Below are positions 44,500-53,423 of a stretch of 64,000 bases of DNA, in pieces; within the stretch, counting starts at the first letter, position 1; each line of letters opens with the position of its first letter. Both the position numbers and the translations under genes were made by a program. The stretch comes from an uncultured Collinsella sp. (GTDB lineage Bacteria; Actinomycetota; Coriobacteriia; Coriobacteriales; Coriobacteriaceae), in NCBI GenBank assembly GCA_958437495.1, contig CAUBOH010000002.1:1-64000 (forward strand), written 5' to 3'. The notes beneath the pieces are model-generated. The model saw only the letters and a list, made by a program, of their open reading frames with translations, did not search any database and was not told where the DNA came from.

Positions 44500-45690
44500 A
44501 TGAGTATCGTATTGTCACATACCACTGCAAAAGCGGTCTACCAGGCCGCGCATTCGGCGTCTGCGAAAGACACCGAGCCCTGTAACCCTGCCGCGATTTA
44601 CGGATCATGTCCCACCGGAGCGCTCCTTGACGCAGCCGCAGAATGGCTCACCAAACATGATGTTTCCCTCGACGCAAATGATTGCCTCGAGGTAATGGTG
44701 TTTGATCGCAGGAATGCGCGCTATGCAATGGACTGTCAATGCCACGTTTCGTCAAAACGATTCTCGAACTCACGCTTTATAGAACTCAAAGATGGCATCT
44801 TCATTGTTGGCGTTGAGCTTTGCGCACTTCAGGCCGCCACCTATCTTTCTTTTCGCGAACTAGTGGAGTACTACTTTGAACTGTGCGGCGCTTATTCCCT
44901 AGGAACCGGCTCTTCCACCTCCTATACCGAGCGTTTCGCGCTTACCTCGACCGAGAGGCTAAAGCAGTTCTTTAATTCCATTACCAGATGCGACGGTTTG
45001 GCCCTTGCCCGAAAGGCGATTCAATGTGTACGCGATGGATGCCGGTCTCCCATGGAAACGGCCTTTGCCATGATGCTTACGTTGCCCAAAAGCGAAGGAG
45101 GGCTTGGCATTAAAGGAATTGAGACCGACTACGAGGTGAAGGTCACTGCCGCCGCAAAAAATCTCACGAGACGCAAAAAGTTCTTTATGGATGCGTATCT
45201 AAAGAAATCTCGCACAGACATTGAATACAACGGTTTTTATCATGACGCGGAAGAAGACCGCGCCATCGATGAGGAGCGCAAGAATGCGCTTGCGTCCATG
45301 GGATACGGAATCATCACCGTCAGTCGTTATTCCTTTATGCATGTCAGTGCTTTCGTTAGGGTCATGGAGGCAATCCAGCGGAAAGAGGGCATACGCCCCT
45401 CGCGTCTGCCAAAAGACTTTCAAATCATACAAGAGGACCTGAGACAGTTTGTGCTCAGAAGGTTTATTGAGGAGAAGAAACGAATTCAGGAGGAGCTTCG
45501 CCAGGATTCCGAAGAGCGTCAACGAATCGACCTCGAAAAAGCAATGCTCGAAGGCATCACATTGGACGATCCGACGATTAACGAGGCTCCGGCAATCGAT
45601 GACATGCAGACTGTCGAACCCGACAGCCCATCACTCAACCAAACAAGCAGCTTCACGCCCGAGGGCAGGGTCTTCGGGGCCGGAAACTAG
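44500..45690 (+). CDS. PD-(D/E)XK/DUF559-like nuclease protein of Coriobacterial type
   Basis: 396 aa. An N-terminal ~170 residues (YLSFRELVEYYFELCGAYSL) resembles the N-terminal half of the interrupted gene at 35130-36179. The C-terminal domain begins SPMETAFAMML, then TDIEYNGFYHDAEEDRAIDEERKNALASMGYGI, with candidate metal ligands Glu, Asp and Glu followed by the His-x-Asp and D-x2-R elements of Vsr/DUF559 folds. A charged C-terminal coil (EEKKRIQEELRQDSEERQRI) and an acidic tail follow. AT-rich codon use suggests transfer. No strong ribosome site is visible before ATG 44500, so the start is provisional. Resemblance to abortive-infection proteins is inference. Confidence 0.72.
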   Translation: MSIVLSHTTAKAVYQAAHSASAKDTEPCNPAAIYGSCPTGALLDAAAEWLTKHDVSLDANDCLEVMVFDRRNARYAMDCQCHVSSKRFSNSRFIELKDGIFIVGVELCALQAATYLSFRELVEYYFELCGAYSLGTGSSTSYTERFALTSTERLKQFFNSITRCDGLALARKAIQCVRDGCRSPMETAFAMMLTLPKSEGGLGIKGIETDYEVKVTAAAKNLTRRKKFFMDAYLKKSRTDIEYNGFYHDAEEDRAIDEERKNALASMGYGIITVSRYSFMHVSAFVRVMEAIQRKEGIRPSRLPKDFQIIQEDLRQFVLRRFIEEKKRIQEELRQDSEERQRIDLEKAMLEGITLDDPTINEAPAIDDMQTVEPDSPSLNQTSSFTPEGRVFGAGN

Positions 45691-45720
45691 GCTGACTAAC
45701 AAGGTGGGTACCCTAGCGAC

Positions 45721-45933
45721 GTGCAAAATTGCGAGTATTCAGCAGAGCCGGGTGTCCATCACCCTCGAGTGGATCCAAAAGTAAAGCGAAATCACTCTTG
45801 CGTAAGAACGCTAGGCAACATTTGAGGAAGAACTCATCGGTTTATCACCCTAAGATAACTCTTTAGCTGCATAATTTGGCCAGCGATAAATTAACAGACC
45901 CCCTATCGTTGCAGAATACTCCAATTTTTGCAC
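45721..45933. repeat. 213-bp element with ~24-bp imperfect inverted ends
   Basis: GTGCAAAATTGCGAGTATTC at 45721-45740 is inverted at 45910-45933 (complement reads GTGCAAAAATTGGAGTATTC). Each match continues GCA or TGCA. It lies 30 nt after the nuclease-like gene's stop, in the 419-nt gap 45691-46109, whose right end holds the metal operon's promoter. The interior is AT-rich and non-coding. Possibly a MITE remnant or paired protein-binding sites. Confidence 0.55.
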
Positions 45934-46035
45934 GGCGCAGGGGCACCCACCCCGGCATCACCTATCAAAACCGCTTAGTCCGGGATCTCGTCCGCTTTTC
46001 CTCATCATTTTGTACGACGAATTGCCTAAACGATA

Positions 46036-46095
46036 TTGACATATGAACATGCGCTCATATACTCGGAAGTAAGTTATATGAGCGCATGTTCATAT
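46036..46095 (+). promoter_or_regulatory. Promoter and double operator of the metal-resistance operon
   Basis: TTGACA (46036-46041), a 16-nt spacer and TATACT (46058-46063) form a strong promoter. ATATGAACATGCGCTCATAT (46041-46060) covers the spacer, and its exact reverse complement lies at 46076-46095, over the transcription start. This is the layout of ArsR/SmtB-type repression, with the repressor bound in absence of metal. Confidence 0.88.
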
Positions 46096-46109
46096 GAAAG
46101 GACATTGCA

Positions 46110-46478
46110 ATGAGCGATCACGCTGATGAAATAAAGTCCGGCATCGACAACACCATCGTACCCGACGTCCCCACCACCTGCTCGCCCGAGGACCTTCCCG
46201 ACGAGGAGCTGTTGTACGACCTGGCCGACCTGTTCAAGGTCTTCAGCGACACCACGCGCATCAAGATTCTCTATGCCCTCATGGGCCGCGAGCTCTGCGT
46301 GGCCGACATCGCCGAGGCGACCGCAACCTCGCAGTCGGCAGTATCGCACCAGCTGCGCACGCTTAAGCAGTCGCACCTGGTCAAGTTCCGCCGCGACGGC
46401 CGCAACATCCTCTACTCGCTTGCAGACGATCACGTCTACACCATGCTCAACCAAGGCATGAGCCATATCTGCGAATAG
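46110..46478 (+). CDS. ArsR/SmtB-family metal-sensing repressor
   Basis: A 122-aa winged-helix repressor. LADLFKVFSDTTRIKILYAL (about 41-60) and LCVADIAEATATSQSAVSHQLRTLKQSHLVKFRRDGRNILYSL (two helices and wing) are diagnostic. The C-terminal DDHVYTMLNQGMSHICE carries D-x-H and H-x-x-C(E) ligands of the alpha5 site, which favours zinc- or cadmium-type sensing. The N-terminus has a single cysteine (TTCSPEDLPDEEL). AAAGGA precedes ATG 46110. It is the first gene of the operon, directly behind its own operators, so autoregulated; HMA and ATPase genes follow. Confidence 0.93.
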   Translation: MSDHADEIKSGIDNTIVPDVPTTCSPEDLPDEELLYDLADLFKVFSDTTRIKILYALMGRELCVADIAEATATSQSAVSHQLRTLKQSHLVKFRRDGRNILYSLADDHVYTMLNQGMSHICE

Positions 46479-46541
46479 CAACCAACCACGGTACCAGCGC
46501 GGCCTGCACCCAAGCCGCAAAAACAGGGAAAGGAACCCACC

Positions 46542-46760
46542 ATGAAAAAGCAGTTTAAGCTCGACGAGATCGACTGCGCCAACTGCGCGCGTGAGCTCCA
46601 GGACGAGCTGGCCAAGCTCGAGGGCGTCAAATCCGTGTCCGTCAACTTTATGACCCAGAAGCTGACGCTCGAGGCTGATGACGCCGAGTTCGACGAAGTG
46701 CTCAACCGCGTTGTAGAGTTTACAGCCGACGCCGAGCCGGACTGCGAGATCATTCTCTAG
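46542..46760 (+). CDS. Free-standing heavy-metal-associated (HMA) domain protein
   Basis: 72 aa, a single ferredoxin-like HMA domain. IDCANCARELQDEL (residues ~10-23) has the C-x2-C metal site, then LEGVKSVSVNFMTQKLTLEAD gives the beta-alpha-beta pattern. An acidic tail (FTADAEPDCEIIL) has an additional cysteine. It follows the repressor by 63 nt and precedes the P-type ATPase, which lacks its own HMA domain, so it probably supplies metal to it as a separate chaperone. AAAGGAA is the ribosome site. Confidence 0.92.
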   Translation: MKKQFKLDEIDCANCARELQDELAKLEGVKSVSVNFMTQKLTLEADDAEFDEVLNRVVEFTADAEPDCEIIL

Positions 46761-46781
46761 CCCAGGTTTACGCCAACCTGC

Positions 46782-46804
46782 AAGGCCGCGCTTACCGCGG
46801 CCTT
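46782..46804 (+). terminator. Hairpin between the HMA and ATPase genes
   Basis: AAGGCCGCG (46782-46790) pairs with CGCGGCCTT (46796-46804). A second small stem CAGGTT/AACCTG precedes it (46762-46780). It may attenuate read-through into the ATPase, which has its own operator copy next. Confidence 0.55.
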
Positions 46805-46817
46805 TGCTCGCGAAATT

Positions 46818-46837
46818 ATATGAGCGAGTGTTCATAC
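46818..46837 (+). promoter_or_regulatory. Third copy of the ArsR-type operator, before the ATPase
   Basis: ATATGAGCGAGTGTTCATAC matches the operator ATATGAGCGCATGTTCATAT at 46076-46095 in 17 of 20 positions. It lies 23 nt before the ATPase start codon and suggests the same repressor also controls a second, internal promoter. Confidence 0.8.
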
Positions 46838-46860
46838 ATTCAAATGGGAGGAAACGAGTC

Positions 46861-48813
46861 ATGGCCACCGCCGACCCCAAGAAGAAAAAGAAGAAGCGCA
46901 AGAAAAAAGAGTCACTCGAGCATAAGCGCAACCGCATCCTGGTAGCGCTGGGCATTTTTGCCGTGGTGTACGCCCTCGATGAGCTCGGCGTCCTCGCCGC
47001 CGCATTCGGCACCCCGGGCGACATCTACGCCAGCTTTGCGCTGTTCCTCGTGCCGTTTTTGATTGCCGGATACGACGTACTGCAAAAGGCATTCAATAAC
47101 ATCCGCCGCGGCAAGGCCTTCGACGAGAGTTTCCTTATGGCAGTCGCGACCATCGGCGCGTTTGCCATGGTGCTCTTCCCCGATACCGACCCGCACATGG
47201 CCGAAGGCGCCGCCGTCATGCTGTTCTACCAGGTCGGCGAGCTGTTCCAGGCATACGCCGTGGGCAAGAGCCGCAAGTCGATCAGCGCCATGATGGACAT
47301 CGCGCCCGACTACGCTAACGTCGAGCAAGCCGACGGCACACTCGAACAGGTCTTTCCCGATGACATCGCCGTCGGCACCGTGATCGTGATCAAGCCCGGC
47401 GAGCGCGTGCCTATCGACGGCGTCATCGTCGAGGGCGAAACCCAGCTCGACACCGCCGCGCTCACGGGCGAGTCAGTCCCCCGCCCCGCCAAGTCCGGCG
47501 ACGATATTATCAGCGGTTGCATCAACATGACGGGCCTCATCCGCGTGCGCACCACCAAGCCCTTTGGCGAGTCCACCGTCGCACGCGTCCTGGAGCTCGT
47601 GGAAAACGCCAGCGAGAAGAAGGCGCGCACCGAAAACTTCATCACGCGCTTTGCCCGCATCTACACGCCCGCCGTCACCGGCGCGGCTGCGGTGCTCGCA
47701 CTCGGCGGCGGCCTGGTCACCGGTGCCTGGTCCGACTGGATTCTGCGCGGTCTGACCTTCCTGGTCGTCAGCTGCCCGTGCGCCCTCGTGATCAGCGTAC
47801 CGTTGAGCTTCTTTGGCGGCATCGGCGGCGCGTCCAAGCTGGGCGTTCTCATCAAGGGCTCCAACTACCTCGAGACGCTCGCCGACGTGGACACCGTCGT
47901 CTTCGACAAAACGGGTACCCTCACCAACGGCACGTTCTCGGTCGTCGCGGTGCACCCCGAGGCCGGCTATACCGAGCAGTCGCTGCTCGAAGTCGCCGCC
48001 CTTGCCGAGTCGTTCTCCGATCACCCTATCGCGCAGTCGGTGCGCGCCGCCTACCAGGGCGAACTCGACCCCACACGCGTGACGGATTCCGCTAATGACG
48101 CGGGCCACGGCGTGACGGCGACCATCGACGGCAAGCACGTCGTCGTCGGCAACGCCAAGATGCTCGCCGCGTCCGGTATCGATGCGCCCAATTGCGAGGT
48201 CGTCGGCACCATCCTCCACGTGCTGGTCGATAACGTCTATGCCGGCCACATCGTAATTGCCGACACCGTCAAAGCAGATGCAGAGCAAACGATTCGCGAC
48301 CTGCACGCCGCCGGCGTCAAGCGCACCGTCATGCTCACAGGCGACCGCGAGGAAGTGGCTGCTGCGGTGGCCAAGCAGCTCGGCCTCGACGAGTTCCACG
48401 CGCAGCTGCTGCCGGGCGACAAGGTCGAGCGTGTTGAAGCGCTGCTCGCGGCCGAGTCGGGTAAAGGTAAGCTCGCCTTTGTGGGCGACGGCATCAACGA
48501 TGCGCCCGTGCTTACGCGCGCTGATGTGGGCATTGCCATGGGCGCCATGGGCTCCGACGCCGCGATTGAGGCCGCCGACGTGGTGCTCATGGACGACAAA
48601 CCGTCCAACATTTCCCGTGCCATCCGCGTGGCGCGCAAGACCATGGCGATTGTCTGGCAGAACATCATCTTTGCGCTGGGGATTAAGTTGCTGATCCTTG
48701 TGCTGGCAGCGCTGGGCATCGCCAACATGTGGCTTGCCGTCTTTGGCGACGTGGGCGTGGCGATCATCGCCATCCTGAACGCCATGCGCGCGATGGGTGT
48801 CAAGAACCTGTAG
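46861..48813 (+). CDS. P1B-type heavy-metal (Zn/Cd) ATPase
   Basis: A 650-aa membrane pump exporting soft divalent metals. TGES appears near residue 205 in LTGESVPRP. The transmembrane metal site is SCPCALV near 310, DKTGTLTNG near 350 has the phosphorylated aspartate, and GDGINDAPVL near 545 is the hinge; all are intact. The CPC motif with the neighbouring SmtB-type regulator fits Zn/Cd/Pb (ZntA/CadA group). There is no N-terminal HMA domain: it is replaced by a lysine-rich stretch (PKKKKKKRKKKES). GGGAGG precedes ATG 46861. The huge hairpin at 48830-48958 follows. Confidence 0.94.
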   Translation: MATADPKKKKKKRKKKESLEHKRNRILVALGIFAVVYALDELGVLAAAFGTPGDIYASFALFLVPFLIAGYDVLQKAFNNIRRGKAFDESFLMAVATIGAFAMVLFPDTDPHMAEGAAVMLFYQVGELFQAYAVGKSRKSISAMMDIAPDYANVEQADGTLEQVFPDDIAVGTVIVIKPGERVPIDGVIVEGETQLDTAALTGESVPRPAKSGDDIISGCINMTGLIRVRTTKPFGESTVARVLELVENASEKKARTENFITRFARIYTPAVTGAAAVLALGGGLVTGAWSDWILRGLTFLVVSCPCALVISVPLSFFGGIGGASKLGVLIKGSNYLETLADVDTVVFDKTGTLTNGTFSVVAVHPEAGYTEQSLLEVAALAESFSDHPIAQSVRAAYQGELDPTRVTDSANDAGHGVTATIDGKHVVVGNAKMLAASGIDAPNCEVVGTILHVLVDNVYAGHIVIADTVKADAEQTIRDLHAAGVKRTVMLTGDREEVAAAVAKQLGLDEFHAQLLPGDKVERVEALLAAESGKGKLAFVGDGINDAPVLTRADVGIAMGAMGSDAAIEAADVVLMDDKPSNISRAIRVARKTMAIVWQNIIFALGIKLLILVLAALGIANMWLAVFGDVGVAIIAILNAMRAMGVKNL

Positions 48814-48829
48814 CGTCTGTGGTCCTTCC

Positions 48830-48958
48830 GGCCGGGACCGGGCTTGGTTTTGAAAACGTCCTCGACCAATGAAGTGCCCCCGTTCTGCTCCTTCGGAGCC
48901 ACGAACGGGGGCACTTCTGGTCTGCGGAATGTTTTCAAAACCAAGCCCGGTCCCGGCC
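48830..48958. repeat. 129-bp nested perfect inverted repeat
   Basis: Outer arms of 28 bp (48830-48857 and 48931-48958; left arm begins GGCCGGGACCGGGCTTGG) are perfect. Middle arms GAAGTGCCCCCGTT (48871-48884) and AACGGGGGCACTTC (48904-48917) are perfect, and the centre GCTCC-TTC-GGAGC is another hairpin. It lies 16 nt beyond the ATPase stop, within the 337-nt gap 48814-49150; the rest of that gap shows no gene. Confidence 0.85.
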
Positions 48959-49150
48959 TGCGGTGACGTTGCTGGTGGTTCTTGGGCATCGCTTGCTGGC
49001 GGGGTTCCTTGTCTGAGTTGGACTTAGTTGGTGGGGCCACTGGTCCCGGTCGCTGCACTTTGGACTGCGTCGGACTCGTTATTCTCCGAGCCCCTCTCCC
49101 CCTTTTCGCTGGTTCGCGCTTTGCGCGAACTCCGCGCTACTGGGGACCTG

Positions 49151-49540
49151 TTAGGATTCCGTTGTTGAGTTCGACGTCTCTTCCCTGGCGAGCATCGCCC
49201 TCAGCTTCTCGAAGCTTTCCTCGCTCAGGCAGTGCTCCATGTGGCAGCCCTCTTGCGACGCGACATCCGCCGAAACGCCTGCATCCTCCAGCAGCCCAAC
49301 AAAAAAGCAGTGGCGCTCCCACATTTGACGGGCAACCTCAAGCCCCCGCTCCGTCAGATGAACATCTCGTTTGCCCATTTCGACATAGCCGTTGCTTTCC
49401 AGCGTCGCCATGGCTTTGGAAACGCTTGCCTTGGTTACGCCCAGGTATTCGGCAACGTCAATCGAGCGAACGACGCCCTGGCGCTCCGAGAGCACATAAA
49501 TAGATTCGAGATAGTCTTCTCCAGATTCACGTAGGGCCAT
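49151..49540 (-). CDS. DtxR/MntR-family metal-dependent regulator
   Basis: 129 aa. An N-terminal winged helix (GEDYLESIYVLSERQGVVRSIDVAEYLGVTKASVSKAMATLESNGYV) and a dimerisation/metal domain (ERHCFFVGLLEDAGVSAD, QEGCHMEHCLSEESFEKL) match MntR/DtxR without the SH3-like C-terminal domain, so it resembles MntR in size. Ligands would be the His, Glu and Cys in ERHCFF, EGCHMEH. In presence of Mn or Fe such proteins repress uptake genes. AAAGGCGG precedes ATG 49540. No transporter is adjacent; the permease at 41880-43010 is a speculative target. Confidence 0.88.
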   Translation of the reverse strand: MALRESGEDYLESIYVLSERQGVVRSIDVAEYLGVTKASVSKAMATLESNGYVEMGKRDVHLTERGLEVARQMWERHCFFVGLLEDAGVSADVASQEGCHMEHCLSEESFEKLRAMLAREETSNSTTES

Positions 49541-49693
49541 GGGCCGCCTTTCGCGATGATTGTTAGTTAGCCTTTGGATACTTTCCTTGGCTTACTTTAC
49601 CGCAAAAGTTGCCTATGTCTTACTACGTTGTTTAAAAAGTTAACCGTGTTTCACAAAACGCACGGGACGAAAACAAAACGGGGACACGCCCCG

Positions 49694-49744
49694 CAAGGAG
49701 TGTCCCCGACTGCCGGCACAAAAGGAACGTCCCCAAGTACCGAG
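49694..49744. repeat. Intergenic repeat family B, copy 3
   Basis: AAGGAGTGTCCCCGACTGCC leading to TGCCGGCA, then AAAGGAACGTCCCCAAG. The second half is degenerate at its end (TACCGAGC). It lies 6 nt beyond the stop of the HAD gene (- strand). Confidence 0.7.
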
Positions 49745-49750
49745 CCGCAG

Positions 49751-50521
49751 CTACAGCAGCCCAAAGTGCTTCGCAGCGTTGTAGATGCCGTCGTCGTCCA
49801 CGGCGGTCGTCACGTAGGTCGCCGCGGCCTTCACCGTGTCCTGCGCATTACCCATGGCCACGCTCGTGCCCACGGCGGAAAACATCGACAGGTCGTTCTC
49901 GCCATCGCCAAAGGCAATCGCCTCGCTCGCGTCAATGCCCAGGCGCTTCAGCGTCGCCGCCACACCCAGGTCCTTACCGCCGTTGGCGGGGATAATGTCG
50001 CAGAACAAATCACACCATCGCGTAGTCAGCGAATGCGCCACCGCGTCGGTCACAATGTGCTCGTCGGCCGGATCCACAAAGGCGCAGAACTGGTAGACCG
50101 GCGCGTCAAAGGCGTGCTCAAACGGCTCCTCGTGGTAGACAATCCCCGCGTTGCTGCCGGCCGTCACCACACGCTCAGATAGGCGGTTCACAAACGAGTT
50201 CTCGCCCTGCATACACAGCGAGTCATAACGTCCCTGCGCCACCTGGTCCACAATCACCGCGACGTCGTCCGGATCTATCGGGCAGCTGCGGTAAACGCCC
50301 TCGGCATCAAAACAATGCTGGCCCGAAAGCGTAATGTATGCATCCCAACCAAGATCGAACAGCCAATCGGGCATCTGGTAGGTCGGGCGACCCGTAGCGA
50401 TCACGCACGCAATCCCCTGCTCGTGAAAGCTGTCGAGCACCTGCTGCGCCGACGCCGGAATCCGGTGCGTCTCAAAGCTCAGCAGCGTGCCGTCGATATC
50501 GAAAAATGCGGCCTTGATCAT
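49751..50521 (-). CDS. Cof-type HAD-IIB phosphatase
   Basis: A 256-aa sugar-phosphate phosphatase-like enzyme. FFDIDGTLLSF (residues 6-16) has the nucleophilic aspartate, CVIATGRPTYQ motif II, a Lys in NGGKDLGVAATLKRLG motif III, and FGDGENDLSMF motif IV. The C2B cap is inserted between motifs II and III (about 80-180), typical of Cof/YidA. Substrates could be sugar phosphates or FMN-like compounds. It begins 6 nt after the ABC-F gene and is therefore in the same operon. Confidence 0.92.
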   Translation of the reverse strand: MIKAAFFDIDGTLLSFETHRIPASAQQVLDSFHEQGIACVIATGRPTYQMPDWLFDLGWDAYITLSGQHCFDAEGVYRSCPIDPDDVAVIVDQVAQGRYDSLCMQGENSFVNRLSERVVTAGSNAGIVYHEEPFEHAFDAPVYQFCAFVDPADEHIVTDAVAHSLTTRWCDLFCDIIPANGGKDLGVAATLKRLGIDASEAIAFGDGENDLSMFSAVGTSVAMGNAQDTVKAAATYVTTAVDDDGIYNAAKHFGLL

Positions 50522-50527
50522 CCTCGC

Positions 50528-52387
50528 CTACTCCTCGCCCTCGAGCTTTTCACTCGCCTCGAGCCATGCCATCTCCAACTCGTCCATGGCGGCGTGGGCC
50601 TCGTCGATCTTTGCCTGCTGCTCGCCCAGCGCCGTGTAGTTGGTGGGATCGACCTGGGCCATGGCGGCCTCGGCCTCCTCCACGCGAGCGCGCTGCGTTT
50701 CCATCTTGCGCTCGAGCGAGCTCACCTCACGACGGAGCTTTTGGCGCTCGGCATTGGAAAGGCCGTTGGGCTGACCGCTCGACTTGGGCTTTTCGGCCGC
50801 AGCTGCCGCGGCACCGGTGTCGAACGTACCGGTCTTGGCGCTCGGCGCACCCACGGGCTCGCCCTCGGCGGTGGCGTTGCACAGGCGCAGGTACTGGTCG
50901 ACGCCGCCGGGCATATGCGTCAGATGGCCATCGAGCAGCGCCCACTGCTGGTCGGTCACGCGCTCCATCAAAAAGCGGTCGTGCGTCACCAGAATCAGCG
51001 TGCCGGGCCAGCCGTCCAGCAAGTCCTCGACAATCGCCAGCATGTCGGTATCCAGGTCGTTGCCGGGCTCGTCCAGGATGAGCACGTTGGGCTCGTCCAG
51101 AATCGTCAGCAGCAGCGACAGGCGACGGCGCTGGCCGCCCGAAAGATCGCCGATGCGGCTCCAGAGCTGCTGCGTCGTAAAGCCCAGACGCTCGCAGAGC
51201 TTCTCGGGTGAAGTCTCCTTGCCGTCAATGACGTAGTACTTCTTATAGTGGCTGAGCACCTCGCGGATCGTGTCGCCTATGTAAGGCTCGAGCTCCTCGA
51301 GCTGCTGCGACAACACGCCAAAGCGCACTGTCTGGCCAATCTTCACGCGGCCGCGCAGAAGCGCGATCTTACCCTGGATCACGTCGAGCAGCGTCGACTT
51401 GCCGGCGCCGTTCTCGCCCAAAAGACCGTAGCGGTCGCCTGCGCCGATGAGCCAGGTCACATCGGTGAGCACCTGTTTGGACGTGCCATCGGCATCCGCA
51501 TAGCCGGCGTCCACGTCGACCACATCGATAACCTGCTTGCCCAGGCGGCTCACGGCCAGGCGCTTGAGCTCCAGCTCATCACGCACGGGCGGCACGTCGG
51601 CAATCAGCTCGCGAGCAGCCTCAACGCGAAACTTGGGCTTGGTGGAACGAGCCTGGGCGCCGCGGCTCAGCCACGCGAGCTCCTTACGTGCCATGTTGCG
51701 ACGGCGTTCCTCGGTGACCGCGGCCATGCGGTCGCGCTCCACGCGCTGAAGGATGTATGCCGAGTAGCCGCCCTCGAAGGGATCGACCTGGCCGTCGTGG
51801 ACCTCCCACATACTGGTGCAGACCTCGTCCAAGAACCAACGGTCGTGCGTGACCACGAGCATGGCGCCCTGACCGCGCTGCCAGCGGGCCTTTAAGTGAC
51901 GCGCGAGCCAGTTGATGGTACGCATGTCCAGGTGGTTGGTGGGCTCGTCGAGCATGAGCACGTCGTAGTCGCCGATCAGCAGGCGCGCGAGGTCCACGCG
52001 ACGGCGCTGGCCGCCCGAAAGCTCGCCCACCGTGCCCTCCCAGGGCACATCGCTAATAAGGCCGGCCAGAATCTGGCGCGTACGCGGACTCGACGCCCAC
52101 TCATACTCGGGCGTGTCGCCCACAACGGCATGATGCACGGTATCGGTATCGACCAGGTTGTCCTTTTGGCCGAGCAGACCGATCGTCGTGCCGCGGCGGT
52201 GCGTCACGCGTCCGTCATCGGGCTCCAGCGTGCCGGCGAGCACGCTCAGCAGCGTCGACTTGCCGTCTCCGTTTTTACCGACAATGCCAATGCGGTCGCC
52301 CTCGCCCACGCCGAGCGTCACGCTATCGAAAATATGCTTGGTGGGAAACTCTAGGCTGATGGAATCGCATCCCAAAAGAATCGCCAT
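50528..52387 (-). CDS. ABC-F family ATPase
   Basis: A 619-aa soluble protein with two ABC domains and no membrane span. GIVGKNGDGKSTLL (about 34-47) and LSGGQRRRVDLARLL with VLMLDEPTNHLD form the first. GLLGENGAGKSTLL (about 335), LSGGQRRRLSLLLTI and LILDEPGNDLD form the second. The C-terminal ~90 residues are a charged coiled coil (LRREVSSLERKMETQRARVEEAEAAM), as in Uup/YheS-like members. ABC-F proteins act on the ribosome; some give antibiotic resistance, others are translation factors. The subtype cannot be assigned. ATG 52387 has AGGAG upstream. Operon with the HAD phosphatase. Confidence 0.92.
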   Translation of the reverse strand: MAILLGCDSISLEFPTKHIFDSVTLGVGEGDRIGIVGKNGDGKSTLLSVLAGTLEPDDGRVTHRRGTTIGLLGQKDNLVDTDTVHHAVVGDTPEYEWASSPRTRQILAGLISDVPWEGTVGELSGGQRRRVDLARLLIGDYDVLMLDEPTNHLDMRTINWLARHLKARWQRGQGAMLVVTHDRWFLDEVCTSMWEVHDGQVDPFEGGYSAYILQRVERDRMAAVTEERRRNMARKELAWLSRGAQARSTKPKFRVEAARELIADVPPVRDELELKRLAVSRLGKQVIDVVDVDAGYADADGTSKQVLTDVTWLIGAGDRYGLLGENGAGKSTLLDVIQGKIALLRGRVKIGQTVRFGVLSQQLEELEPYIGDTIREVLSHYKKYYVIDGKETSPEKLCERLGFTTQQLWSRIGDLSGGQRRRLSLLLTILDEPNVLILDEPGNDLDTDMLAIVEDLLDGWPGTLILVTHDRFLMERVTDQQWALLDGHLTHMPGGVDQYLRLCNATAEGEPVGAPSAKTGTFDTGAAAAAAEKPKSSGQPNGLSNAERQKLRREVSSLERKMETQRARVEEAEAAMAQVDPTNYTALGEQQAKIDEAHAAMDELEMAWLEASEKLEGEE

Positions 52388-52462
52388 ATGCCCTGCTCCT
52401 TCGTAGAAATTCAACGTTGTCCATGATAGCAGCGAAAAGGCGGGGCGCGCACGACACAAAAA

Positions 52463-52495
52463 GGCGGGCCATCTCCCGCAAGAGATGACCCGCCT
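52463..52495 (-). terminator. Terminator of the pst operon
   Basis: On the - strand GGCGGGTCATCTC pairs with GAGATGGCCCGCC and is followed by TTTTTGTG. It lies 55 nt beyond the pstB stop. Confidence 0.9.
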
Positions 52496-52550
52496 CTCCA
52501 ATCAGTCCCGTGGCGACCGTGGCCACCGCGGGCCTCAAGCATGTCCCGGA

Positions 52551-53419
<869 letters not shown>

Positions 53420-53423
<4 letters not shown>

